Source: Microgenomates group bacterium (lineage in GTDB: Bacteria > Patescibacteriota > Microgenomatia > UBA1400 > PJMF01). Taken from it: 7,072 nt of DNA. Below, piece by piece: positions 1-6,740 of the stretch (its first letter is position 1; each line of letters starts with the position of its first letter). The translations under genes were made by a program, and so were the position numbers. Below the pieces are notes generated by a model. That model worked only from the letters and a program-made list of their open reading frames with translations. It was not told the DNA's origin and ran no database searches. The stretch covers positions 1 through 7,072 of the forward strand of contig WRMU01000043.1 in the NCBI GenBank assembly GCA_009776965.1. The letters are read 5' to 3'.

Positions 1-921
<921 letters not shown>

Positions 922-1046
922 CTAAGGAGATAGGTTGAGTCAGTCACGACGACTCTCTCCTACGAACAGTAATGTTCGTAAAACATTATTTCGATCTAAA
1001 AGACAGTCTGATGCTATCATGTTTGTATCAAAACTATAATTGGGGA
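922..1046 (+). other. 16S trailer: spacer hairpins, no tRNA or 23S
   Basis: This is the transcribed 3' trailer of the 16S gene. The last bases of 16S, CTCCTT (915-920), can pair with AAGGAG (924-929) across a three-base loop, which would mask the anti-Shine-Dalgarno sequence in the precursor. Further small hairpins are GAGTC/GACTC (937-941 with 951-955) and TACGAAC/GTTCGTA (961-967 with 974-980, loop AGTAAT). I see no tRNA cloverleaf, no 23S or 5S start, and no credible ORF. Such hairpins may guide precursor processing (inference). Confidence 0.6.
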
Positions 1047-1072
1047 GACACGCTTAGGGGCGTGTTTTTTTT
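1047..1072 (+). terminator. Intrinsic terminator ending the 16S transcript
   Basis: The stem is ACACGC (1048-1053) with GCGTGT (1060-1065), a TTAGGG loop, and an additional G-T closing pair. It runs straight into a run of eight T (1065-1072). It lies about 126 bases after the end of 16S and before a new promoter, so it should end the rRNA transcript without a 23S gene. Confidence 0.9.
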
Positions 1073-1083
1073 GGGAAAAATCC

Positions 1084-1113
1084 TTGACAAATCGACCTAT
1101 ATTATGTTATACT
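1084..1113 (+). promoter_or_regulatory. Sigma-70-type promoter for the small zinc-knuckle gene
   Basis: The -35 box TTGACA (1084-1089) is a perfect consensus and the -10 box TATACT (1108-1113) has one mismatch. The spacer is 18 bases. The predicted start is near 1120, leaving an 88-base leader before the ATG at 1208. The leader contains a weak AT-rich stem (about 1138-1164). This is the best-formed promoter in the window and the only one with a long leader and a strong ribosome binding site. Confidence 0.85.
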
Positions 1114-1192
1114 AAGTGTAGTGAAGGTTTTTTATCGCGCGCAATTTTTATATAATTGTTTGCGTGGTGGGGATTGAAGCTAAATCTTTAAT

Positions 1193-1200
1193 AAGGAGGT
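1193..1200 (+). promoter_or_regulatory. Strong Shine-Dalgarno site deciding the start at 1208
   Basis: AAGGAGGT is fully complementary to the CCTCCTT end of the local 16S. The AGGAGG core ends at 1199, eight bases before the ATG at 1208. An alternative GTG at 1199 overlaps the Shine-Dalgarno sequence itself and so cannot be the start. Confidence 0.9.
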
Positions 1201-1207
1201 GCTTGAA

Positions 1208-1453
1208 ATGGCTAAGTATCGTTGTCCTCTCTGTAGAGGATTAGGTGAGGCACATATCTATGGCATAGATGCTGATGGCAACCCTGCCTACCAAAAATGT
1301 CCGGTATGTAAGGGGAAAGGAAGTGCTGCGAGTGGGACGTATACTCACGAGGCAGGTATGAAGCTGTTCACGTGGGAGGTGCGGGATGGTGACATTATTT
1401 CTTACAAGGATGAAATCATTGATACTTTTCGCTCCAAGAACCAGTGGAATTAA
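1208..1453 (+). CDS. Small protein with two CxxCxGxG zinc knuckles
   Basis: The protein has 81 residues and starts at the ATG placed ideally behind a strong Shine-Dalgarno site. Two motifs, CPLCRGLG (residues 6-13) and CPVCKGKG (31-38), match the CxxCxGxG repeat of the DnaJ cysteine-rich domain, where two such repeats bind one zinc ion through four cysteines (here C6, C9, C31, C34). The region between them (about 14-30) looks like a beta hairpin. The rest (39-81) is mixed and ends in NQWN, with no signal peptide or membrane segment. There is no J-domain, so it is not DnaJ itself. Free-standing knuckles of this kind may act as chaperone-like or RNA/protein-binding modules, but the function is unknown. 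It is first in a two-gene unit behind its own promoter, 136 bases after the 16S terminator. The zinc site is well supported; the role is not. Confidence 0.88.
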   Translation: MAKYRCPLCRGLGEAHIYGIDADGNPAYQKCPVCKGKGSAASGTYTHEAGMKLFTWEVRDGDIISYKDEIIDTFRSKNQWN

Positions 1454-1496
1454 CTCCGCAAGACCTGAGCATGTCTATAAACCGCTCATTTACATT

Positions 1497-1679
1497 ATGA
1501 AAGATAAGAAAACATTTTTTGAACTGGTGGAATATGAGAAGTATCGTGCTGGCAGAGGTGCCTTGATTCGTTCTGAAGTAGAGGCGGTGAGAGAGTATTG
1601 GGAAAAGAGAGAGGCCGAAAGGGAATTAGAAAAGAAATTAGAGGAACAAGAGATTATAAAGGGGAAGCAATTAAATTAA
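1497..1679 (+). CDS. Hypothetical 60-residue charged helical protein
   Basis: I do not recognise this family. Starting at the ATG at 1497, the protein is 60 residues, rich in Glu, Lys and Arg. A long helix or coiled coil is likely over residues 27-55 (SEVEAVREYWEKREAERELE and onward) after an N-terminal aromatic patch (FFELVEYEKY, 7-16). The frame stays open upstream to 1386, but that stretch overlaps the preceding gene and reads unlike a protein, so the later start is preferred. No Shine-Dalgarno sequence is seen. The gene lies 43 bases after the zinc-knuckle gene and is probably cotranscribed. Its stop codon (1677-1679) directly abuts the stop of the opposing gene. It may be a partner or adaptor peptide, or a spurious frame; the long amphipathic pattern favours a real gene. 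Confidence 0.55.
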   Translation: MKDKKTFFELVEYEKYRAGRGALIRSEVEAVREYWEKREAERELEKKLEEQEIIKGKQLN

Positions 1680-2000
1680 TTACTTCTCTTTTCTAAACGC
1701 AAACTTGATTATCTCCCAAATCAGTCTAAATGGAGCCGCAAGAATGGTCCAGAGAATTGGCTCCGGGTCTTCTTCGCCGCGCACCCAAGCGGAAACTACC
1801 AGCCAAGAGTTTTGGTCACTGAGCCACTTAGCAATGACCTGATAACGCCGTTTCTTGATGGTGCGCAGGAACTTGGTCTCACCGGATTTGTCGGAAGGGA
1901 AAGTTTTGGTGGGGTTGGTAACAGTGGCGATTATGTCGCTTTCGGAGAGATGGCGAAGTCTGATCCGCTCTAGGGCGTGGTTGGTGAAGATGACTTGCAT
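1680..2000 (-). CDS. DUF4258-like protein with hydrophobic C-terminal tail
   Basis: This 106-residue protein begins MQVIFTNHALERIRLRHLSE. That opening, with the NHALERIRLR motif (residues 7-16), the following helix (SESDIIATV), and strands around 43-75 (KFLRTI, YQVIAKW, SWLVVSAWV), resembles DUF4258, a small fold related to RelE/BrnT-type nucleases. DUF4258 proteins are often in toxin-antitoxin-like pairs, but no convincing antitoxin neighbour is present. The C-terminal part (about 82-102, ILWTILAAPFRLIWEIIKFAF) is strongly hydrophobic with a few charges and could be a membrane-associating amphipathic helix, which is not usual for the core family. The gene diverges from the phosphorylase with a 30-base gap, and its stop abuts the stop of the converging + strand gene. 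Its codons end mainly in C. The family call is by motif recall and is moderately sure. Confidence 0.75.
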   Translation of the reverse strand: MQVIFTNHALERIRLRHLSESDIIATVTNPTKTFPSDKSGETKFLRTIKKRRYQVIAKWLSDQNSWLVVSAWVRGEEDPEPILWTILAAPFRLIWEIIKFAFRKEK

Positions 2001-2024
2001 AAACTGATTTTATCATAGTATAAT
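1995..2024 (+). promoter_or_regulatory. Promoter of the phosphorylase gene, predicted leaderless
   Basis: The consensus -10 box TATAAT (2019-2024) ends six bases before the ATG at 2031, so transcription should start at or within a base or two of the start codon. A weak -35 candidate, TTGCAT (1995-2000), sits 18 bases upstream inside the opposing gene. No Shine-Dalgarno sequence fits in the gap, which supports a leaderless message. Confidence 0.6.
2012..2022 (-). promoter_or_regulatory. Probable -10 region for the DUF4258-like gene
   Basis: Reading the minus strand, TATACT (2022-2017) and TATGAT (2017-2012) overlap by a base and lie 10-20 bases before the ATG at 2000. The second would place the transcript start a few bases from the ATG, giving a very short leader. 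No good -35 box is seen (TTATTT at 2040-2035 is weak). These elements overlap the divergent -10 of the phosphorylase gene, so the two promoters may compete. Confidence 0.35.
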
Positions 2025-2030
2025 GGCTAA

Positions 2031-3671
2031 ATGGAAATAACTGCCCAAACACCTATTGCTTACTTATCAGCGGAGTTCGGCTTGGAGGCCAAATTACCGG
2101 TTTATGCCGGAGGACTGGGAATACTCGCGGGGGATATTCTTAAGGCAGCAGCGGATCAGAAATTGCATATGGCAGGAGTGGGCTTATTGTATCGGGGGGA
2201 GGAAGCGCGTCAGGTCATTACTTCTGAGGGAAATCAGGTGGAGGCGAATATAGATTTTGAGGCGGAAAATGTGGGATTGACACAAGTGATGGATGGGACA
2301 GTGCCGATTTATATTAAGGTGCACTTGACGCAAGTGGATGTATGGATCAGAGTATGGGAGAAAAAGTTGAATGAGTATGTGACGCTGTATCTTTTAGATC
2401 CAGATAATGAGAAAAATCACTCGCATGAGAGAAGAATAGCTAATGCGCTCTATTCGGGGACGCAGGAGGAGCTGATTAAACAGCAGCTGATTTTGGGGGT
2501 GGGGGGAGTGAAGTTGATGCGAGCTTTGGGTTTGCAGCCAGCGCTTTACCATATTAATGAGGGGAGACCGAGTTTCTTACATTGGCAGTTGGTGCGCGAA
2601 GCGATGGATTATGATGCCAAAGTGTATCAGGACGCGGTGAGCGAGTCGATTGCCAAAACAGTTTATACCAATCATACCATTGTGGCGGCGGGCAATCAGG
2701 GTTATGACGTGGATTTGATGAAGGCTTATGCGAAGTATTATAGCTCGAAGATGGGGATTACAGCAGATGAGTTGTTGGCGAAGGGGGTGGATGAAACTGG
2801 CGGGTTTAATGTGACGCGGTATGCGCTGAATATATCTCGTCGAGCGAGTAGTGTGAGTATGCCTCATTATAATATTTGTGTGAAGCAGTGGCCGGAATAT
2901 GAGTGGGTGAATGTGACTAATGGAGTGCATATGCCAACATGGCAGGCGAGTGTGTTTCGGGATGAGACGATGGATAATATGCGGCTATGGGAGGCACATT
3001 GTCAAGAGAAGCGCAAAACGATGGAAATGATCCAGTCGTTAACAGGGTTTGGTTATGATAGCGATAAGCTGGTAATTTGTTGGGCGCGGAGAATTGTGTC
3101 TTATAAGCAGTTGAACTTGTTGTGGCATGATATTGATCAGTTGCAGGAGATTTTGTTATCCACAAATAGACCAGTGCAGTTGTTGGTGGCAGGTAAGGCG
3201 CATGTGTTTGATCAGGGAGGCAAAAAGATTATCCGTGACTTGATTGGGTATTTAAGTAATGAGCTGGCAGGACATGCCTTGTTTATTCCTAATTATGATA
3301 TGGACGTGGGGGCGGCTTTAACGCGAGGGAGTGACGTATGGCTAAATATGCCGGTGCATGGACAAGAGGCGAGCGGGACGAGCGGGATGAAGGCGATTAG
3401 TAATGGAGTGTTGCAGCTGACGATGCCGGACGGATGGTGTGGGGAGGTGGACTGGGCAGGGATTGGCTGGCCTCTGGCGACTAATCCGAGCGAGACGGCT
3501 TGGAACTTATATCAAACGCTCAGAGAAAAAGTTATTCCGCTGTATTATCAGCGTGATGAGAATGATTTGCCGCAGTATTGGATTGAGATGATGCGTAAAA
3601 GTATTGGGCTGTCGAGTCAATATTCGGCTCAGAGGATGGTTGAGCAGTATCGCGAGTTTTTATATAAATAA
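2031..3671 (+). CDS. glgP: Compact alpha-glucan (glycogen/maltodextrin) phosphorylase, GT35
   Basis: Predicted to cleave alpha-1,4-glucans with phosphate to release glucose-1-phosphate, using pyridoxal phosphate, in the cytoplasm. The N-terminus opens at once into the family block SAEFGLEAKLPVYAGGLGIL (residues 13-32). Also visible are YTNHT with the conserved His215, NVTNGVH (294-300), the phosphate-binding RRIVSYK (Arg354, Lys359, matching the RxxxYK of MalP), AGKAH (387-391), and EASGTSGMK (446-454), whose Lys454 should carry the cofactor. At 546 residues it is much shorter than the usual 700-850 and lacks any N-terminal regulatory or DUF3417-type extension. An in-frame TAA (2028-2030) just before the ATG rules out a longer start. 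The family position NEGH/NDTH reads NEGR here (176-179), so His is replaced by Arg179. The cofactor and phosphate residues are intact, so activity is likely; the exact substrate is open. Confidence 0.93.
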   Translation: MEITAQTPIAYLSAEFGLEAKLPVYAGGLGILAGDILKAAADQKLHMAGVGLLYRGEEARQVITSEGNQVEANIDFEAENVGLTQVMDGTVPIYIKVHLTQVDVWIRVWEKKLNEYVTLYLLDPDNEKNHSHERRIANALYSGTQEELIKQQLILGVGGVKLMRALGLQPALYHINEGRPSFLHWQLVREAMDYDAKVYQDAVSESIAKTVYTNHTIVAAGNQGYDVDLMKAYAKYYSSKMGITADELLAKGVDETGGFNVTRYALNISRRASSVSMPHYNICVKQWPEYEWVNVTNGVHMPTWQASVFRDETMDNMRLWEAHCQEKRKTMEMIQSLTGFGYDSDKLVICWARRIVSYKQLNLLWHDIDQLQEILLSTNRPVQLLVAGKAHVFDQGGKKIIRDLIGYLSNELAGHALFIPNYDMDVGAALTRGSDVWLNMPVHGQEASGTSGMKAISNGVLQLTMPDGWCGEVDWAGIGWPLATNPSETAWNLYQTLREKVIPLYYQRDENDLPQYWIEMMRKSIGLSSQYSAQRMVEQYREFLYK

Positions 3672-3815
3672 ACTTCCCTAAATCGGTATTTTGACGGTTT
3701 TAATCGCCACGCACAGCTTGGCGCGAGTAAAAAATAATGCTCAATGGGCCTTCAGCCCATCTGCGCTTATTTTTTAATTAAAACCGCGCAAAATCCTCGA
3801 TTTAGGGAAGTTTAT
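3668..3815 (+). repeat. 148-base nested palindrome between phosphorylase and rmlC genes
   Basis: Perfect 18-base inverted arms, ATAAACTTCCCTAAATCG (3668-3685) and its complement (3798-3815), enclose further nested stems: ATTTTG/CAAAAT (3688-3693 with 3789-3794), CGGTTTTAAT/ATTAAAACCG (3695-3704 with 3777-3786), a side hairpin CGCCA/TGGCG (3705-3709 with 3719-3723), TAAAAAATAA/TTATTTTTTA (3728-3737 with 3767-3776), and an apical ATGGGC/GCCCAT with loop CTTCA (3744-3760). The left arm contains the phosphorylase stop codon (3669-3671). TA dinucleotides bracket the arms, as with some Tc1/mariner or IS630-type elements, but this may be chance within the palindrome. It has no ORF. It could be a miniature mobile element, a structured RNA, or an elaborate bidirectional 3' end. 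The structure is certain; the nature is open. Confidence 0.88.
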
Positions 3816-3824
3816 ACGCTTTTG

Positions 3825-3852
3825 TTTACTTCGGTTTTTTTAATGATATAAT
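3825..3852 (+). promoter_or_regulatory. Extended -10 promoter for the rmlC-trpS unit
   Basis: TGATATAAT (3844-3852) is a consensus -10 box with the extended TGn motif. A -35 candidate TTTACT (3825-3830, four of six matches) lies 16 bases upstream. The -10 ends six bases before the ATG at 3859, predicting a leaderless message. The -35 sits 10 bases beyond the right arm of the nested palindrome. Confidence 0.75.
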
Positions 3853-3858
3853 CAGGAT

Positions 3859-4404
3859 ATGCAATTTACAGAGACGAAGATTAAGGGGGTGTGGGTGGTG
3901 GAGCCGAAAGTTTGGGGGGATGAGCGAGGGTATTTTATGGAGACATGGCGAGCGGAAGATATGGCTTTGGAGACGGGAATGAAGAACTTTTGGGTACAGG
4001 ATAATGAAAGTAAATCGAGCAAGGGGGTGCTGAGGGGATTACATTTCCAAACTGGGGAGTATGCGCAGAGTAAGCTGGTGAGGGTGATTGAGGGAGAAGT
4101 TTTTGATGTGGTGGTGGATATTAGGCCGGAGAGCGAAACTTTTGGAGAGCATTTTGCAATAGTGCTTTCGGGAGAAAATAAAAAACAGTTGTTGGTGCCG
4201 CGAGGCATGGCACATGGGTTTCTGGTGCTTAGCGAGACGGCGACTTTTGTCTATAAGTGTGACAATTATTATGCTTCAGAACATCAGCTGGCGATCAATT
4301 TTGCTGATGAAAAATTAAATATTGCTTGGCCGGATGTGGGGCAAGAATATAATTTATCACCGAAGGATAAAGAAGCACCTTTGTTTTCAGAAATGAAGTT
4401 TTAA
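3859..4404 (+). CDS. rfbC: dTDP-4-dehydrorhamnose 3,5-epimerase (RmlC family)
   Basis: This enzyme epimerises C3 and C5 of dTDP-4-keto-6-deoxyglucose in the dTDP-L-rhamnose pathway, supplying cell-surface sugars. The protein has 181 residues, the usual family length, and forms one cupin barrel. Family blocks are DERGYFME (21-28), VLRGLHFQ (57-64, with the catalytic base His62), KLVRVIEGEVFDVVVDIR (72-89, with conserved Lys72), the AHGF motif (118-121), and VYKCDNYY (131-138), which holds the tyrosines from which the general acid is drawn. LNIAWPD (153-159) matches the C-terminal signature. The ATG at 3859 is the only in-frame start after the stop at 3844-3846. The gene heads a unit with trpS eight bases downstream. 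No other rhamnose genes (rmlA, B or D) are nearby, so the actual sugar could be a related dTDP-hexose. Confidence 0.94.
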   Translation: MQFTETKIKGVWVVEPKVWGDERGYFMETWRAEDMALETGMKNFWVQDNESKSSKGVLRGLHFQTGEYAQSKLVRVIEGEVFDVVVDIRPESETFGEHFAIVLSGENKKQLLVPRGMAHGFLVLSETATFVYKCDNYYASEHQLAINFADEKLNIAWPDVGQEYNLSPKDKEAPLFSEMKF

Positions 4405-4412
4405 GGGAAAAT

Positions 4413-5429
4413 ATGCAACAAGACTTTACTAATAAGACCATTTTGACTGGAGTGACTCCTTCGGGAGACTCGATGCATTTGGGAAATTATTTTGGGGCGA
4501 TGAAGCCGCTGGTGGATCTGGGGCAAAAAAGTAATTTGCCGGTGTATTGTTTTGTGGCGGACTTACATGCGTTGACGACAGTGCAAGACAGGGAAGTGTT
4601 GGAACATAATATTCAAAATGTGATTATTAACTACTTGGCCTTTGGGGTGGATGACACGGAGAGATTTGTGTTTTTTCGGCAGTCGCAAGTTCCTGCGCAT
4701 AGCGAGCTGATGGTGGTTTTGGGGAACTTTATTGGGTTGGGACAGATGAAACGAATGCATGCTTTCAAAGACAAGCTGCAAAAAGGAACTGATGAGGGAA
4801 ATATCAATATGGGGTTGTTTAATTATCCGATTTTGATGGCAGCGGATATTTTGCTTTATGAGAGTAATTTGGTGCCGGTGGGAGCTGATCAAAAGCAACA
4901 TGTGGAAATTGCGCGCGACATCGCTCAAAACTTTAATCGCTTAACTGGGAGCGAGGTGTTGGTGGTCCCTGAGCCGTTAATCAGCGAGGAAACGGGAAAA
5001 ATTGTGGGCACAGATGGGGAGCGAAAAATGAGCAAGAGCTTGGGTAATATTGTGGGGATTTTTGATGAAAGCCAAGTGATAAAAAAACAGATTCAAGGAG
5101 CGTATACTGATCCTAATAGAATCCATGCGACTGACCCAGGGAGGATTGAGGGGAATACGGTTTTTGCTTATCATGGCTTAATAAATGATGATAGGGAGGA
5201 GGTGGCGCAGCTGAGGGCGCGTTATGAGAAGGGGAAAGTGGGAGATGCGGAAGTAAAAGAAAGATTGCTGGCGGCACATCAAAGGTATTTTGCACCACTC
5301 AGGGAAAAGAGAGATTTTTATTTGGCGAATCCTGCAAGGGTGGCGGAGATTTTGGAGATGGGGAGGGAGAGGGCGGAGAGAAAAGCAGCGGAAGTTTTGA
5401 ATAAAGTGAAAAAAGCGGTGGGGTTGTAG
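4413..5429 (+). CDS. trpS: Tryptophanyl-tRNA synthetase
   Basis: Charges tRNA-Trp with tryptophan using ATP (class Ic synthetase, normally a homodimer, cytoplasmic). The 338-residue length is standard. The HIGH-type motif appears as TPSGDSMHLGNY (15-26, HLGN at 22-25). The family signature VGADQKQHVEIARDIAQNFN spans 156-175, and the KMSKS loop is exact at 205-209 (ERKMSKSLGN). The C-terminal helical anticodon-recognition part ends in a Lys/Arg/Glu-rich helix (295-335) typical of the bacterial enzyme. The start ATG at 4413 is preceded by AAGGGA (4403-4408), a partial Shine-Dalgarno that overlaps the upstream stop codon. With eight bases from the epimerase gene and one base to the next gene, it sits in the middle of an operon driven by the promoter at 3825-3852. 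Confidence 0.98.
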   Translation: MQQDFTNKTILTGVTPSGDSMHLGNYFGAMKPLVDLGQKSNLPVYCFVADLHALTTVQDREVLEHNIQNVIINYLAFGVDDTERFVFFRQSQVPAHSELMVVLGNFIGLGQMKRMHAFKDKLQKGTDEGNINMGLFNYPILMAADILLYESNLVPVGADQKQHVEIARDIAQNFNRLTGSEVLVVPEPLISEETGKIVGTDGERKMSKSLGNIVGIFDESQVIKKQIQGAYTDPNRIHATDPGRIEGNTVFAYHGLINDDREEVAQLRARYEKGKVGDAEVKERLLAAHQRYFAPLREKRDFYLANPARVAEILEMGRERAERKAAEVLNKVKKAVGL

Positions 5430-5430
5430 T

Positions 5431-5769
5431 ATGGAAGATTTAATTACCATTGATGAATTGGCGAGGGTAGATTTGCGAGCGGGGAAGGTGCTGGCCGCCA
5501 GCGCACCGGAATGGAGCAAGAAGCTGATTAAACAGGAGGTAGATTTTGGGGAGGAGATAGGTAAAAAAATTATTTTTTCGGGTTTGAGAAAATGGTATGA
5601 GCCGGAGGATTTTGTGGGGAAAACGTTGGTATATGTGGTAAACTTGCCAGCGAGGAAGATGGGCGAGGAAGAATCGCAGGGGATGATTCTGGCGGTTGAG
5701 GATAGCAAGGGAGTGCCGAGGAGGTGGGAATTGCCGGAGAGTGTATTGGCGGGGACGCGAGTGAGTTAA
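5431..5769 (+). CDS. Stand-alone tRNA-binding OB-fold protein (MetRS beta / Trbp111 type)
   Basis: The 112-residue protein is a single EMAP-II-like tRNA-binding domain, as found at the C-terminus of many methionyl-tRNA synthetases and as free Trbp111/CsaA-like proteins. Diagnostic blocks are ITIDELARVDLRAGKVLAA (5-23), IIFSGLRKWYEPEDFVGKTL (47-66), and VVNLPARKMGEEESQGMILA (69-88), closely matching the MetRS beta pattern (NLxPRKxxGxxSQGMILA). It binds tRNA non-specifically by shape and would dimerise. No catalytic synthetase domain is fused to it. It starts one base after the trpS stop, so the two are surely cotranscribed and probably translationally coupled; a G-rich stretch (5417-5423) may serve as a weak ribosome site. 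Whether it assists MetRS elsewhere in the genome or acts on other tRNAs is not shown by the sequence. Confidence 0.92.
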   Translation: MEDLITIDELARVDLRAGKVLAASAPEWSKKLIKQEVDFGEEIGKKIIFSGLRKWYEPEDFVGKTLVYVVNLPARKMGEEESQGMILAVEDSKGVPRRWELPESVLAGTRVS

Positions 5770-5787
5770 AAAAACTTGATTAATGGC

Positions 5788-5815
5788 TTGTCAAATTAAC
5801 AATGTATGCTATAAT
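5788..5815 (+). promoter_or_regulatory. Extended -10 promoter of the secreted protein gene
   Basis: TTGTCA (5788-5793, one mismatch to the -35 consensus) is followed after 16 bases by TATAAT (5810-5815), itself preceded by TGC, an extended -10. The predicted start near 5822 leaves only about three bases before the ATG at 5825, with no Shine-Dalgarno sequence. This placement shows that the in-frame ATG at 5783 lies upstream of the promoter and is not the start. Confidence 0.8.
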
Positions 5816-5824
5816 AGCGCGATC

Positions 5825-6670
5825 ATGAAGATACTCAAGTTTTTGGTACAAATTATATCCGTTTTGGTGATAGCGACGGCTGGTTTTGCGAGTACTAAGA
5901 TACAGGCACAACAGAGTTGTAGTATCAACTTGAGTGCGAGTGGGAGTGAGGTGGCGGTGAGTATTAATCGCTCTGATGATTGTGTGAGGATGCGTTTTAG
6001 GGTGAGCGAAGCGAGTGTTTTGAGTGAAGTGAGGTTTAATAATAATATTGGCGAGCAACTTTTGTTTTTTGATGGTAATTCGGCAGTGATGGCCACTCCT
6101 TATATGACAACGAACTTTGTTTTGCGGATGAGTGGGAGTGTTAGTAAGGATTTTTCCTTGAGCGCGGAATTGTTGGATAGAGACGGGAATGTGCTTTCTA
6201 ATACTAGCAGTGTGAGTTTTGCGGGTCCGGCGGTCCCAAGTGTCTCAGGAGTACCATCTAGTCCTAGCGAATCGAATGCGAATGATAACAATAATGACAG
6301 TAATGAGTCGAGTAATGGCGCTGGCATGGTAAATACAGAGGGGCAGTTGGGTTGTGCGGTGATGACCACTCCAGATTTATTTCAGATTAGAACTAATGTG
6401 GATAGAGCGACTTTATTTTGGAAGCCAGTGGCGGGAGCGGTTTCTTACAAGATTAGTTATGGGTATAGGAATGGGAAAGTGACCACAATAACTATCCCCT
6501 CCCCGACTACTACTCCTAATTTGTGGCATACGATTTGGGGATTAGAAGCGCAGAAGACTTATCGTTTTACGATGGTGGCGATAGATGGATGTGGGACTGA
6601 GAGTAGGGTGTCGGTGGCGTTAGCGGCCAAGACTTATAATCGAGCGGCTAATTTTTATAAATATAAATAA
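5825..6670 (+). CDS. Secreted protein with C-terminal fibronectin-III-like domain
   Basis: A 281-residue exported protein of unknown function. Residues 1-28 form a signal peptide: MKILK, a hydrophobic core to about residue 20, and a likely cut after IQA (26-28). Residues 31-134 look like an all-beta domain with Cys32 and Cys53 that could form a disulfide. A linker rich in Ser, Pro, Asn and Asp (about 136-169, with an NDNNNDSN run) follows. Residues 176-268 resemble a fibronectin type III domain: ATLFWKPVAGAVSYKISYGY, then LEAQKTYRFTMVAIDGCG, the usual W...Y.v.Y and L.p.t.Y.f.V.A spacing, with Cys177 and Cys256 as another possible pair. There is no LPxTG motif, lipobox or C-terminal membrane segment, so it is likely released or held by partners. 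It is transcribed from its own promoter and ended by the terminator at 6688-6723. A role in surface or host contact is inference only. Confidence 0.85.
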   Translation: MKILKFLVQIISVLVIATAGFASTKIQAQQSCSINLSASGSEVAVSINRSDDCVRMRFRVSEASVLSEVRFNNNIGEQLLFFDGNSAVMATPYMTTNFVLRMSGSVSKDFSLSAELLDRDGNVLSNTSSVSFAGPAVPSVSGVPSSPSESNANDNNNDSNESSNGAGMVNTEGQLGCAVMTTPDLFQIRTNVDRATLFWKPVAGAVSYKISYGYRNGKVTTITIPSPTTTPNLWHTIWGLEAQKTYRFTMVAIDGCGTESRVSVALAAKTYNRAANFYKYK

Positions 6671-6687
6671 GAAGTGAAGGTAAAAAC

Positions 6688-6723
6688 AAAGCCCTCGATG
6701 CGCGAAGCATAGAGGGCTTTTTT
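6688..6723 (+). terminator. Bidirectional intrinsic terminator
   Basis: The stem AAAGCCCTC (6688-6696) pairs with GAGGGCTTT (6712-6720) and continues inward with ATGC/GCAT (6698-6701 with 6707-6710) after one mismatch. T-runs follow on the + strand (6718-6723) and, through the A-rich stretch before the stem (6682-6690), on the minus strand. It therefore serves both the secreted-protein gene and the converging gene on the right. Confidence 0.92.
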
Positions 6724-6740
6724 GTAGGGCATAATTAACA

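Noticed and set aside
1035..1040. TATAAT as a promoter in the 16S trailer
   Set aside because: No -35 box at a proper distance, and a strong terminator follows within 10 bases.
922..1046. tRNA gene in the 16S trailer
   Set aside because: The small hairpins do not form a cloverleaf, and no T-loop or acceptor stem can be found.
1199..1207. GTG start for the zinc-knuckle gene
   Set aside because: It overlaps the Shine-Dalgarno sequence that positions the ATG at 1208.
1208..2000. Toxin-antitoxin pair of zinc-finger (YgiT-like) protein and DUF4258
   Set aside because: The zinc knuckles are DnaJ-type, there is no helix-turn-helix domain, and the genes are convergent with separate promoters.
2495..2506. 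G-run as a G-quadruplex
   Set aside because: Only two adjacent G-tracts are present and they simply encode a Gly/Val stretch in the phosphorylase.
5783..5824. Longer N-terminus for the secreted protein
   Set aside because: The extra residues lie across the promoter and would bury the signal peptide; the ATG at 5825 gives a classical one.
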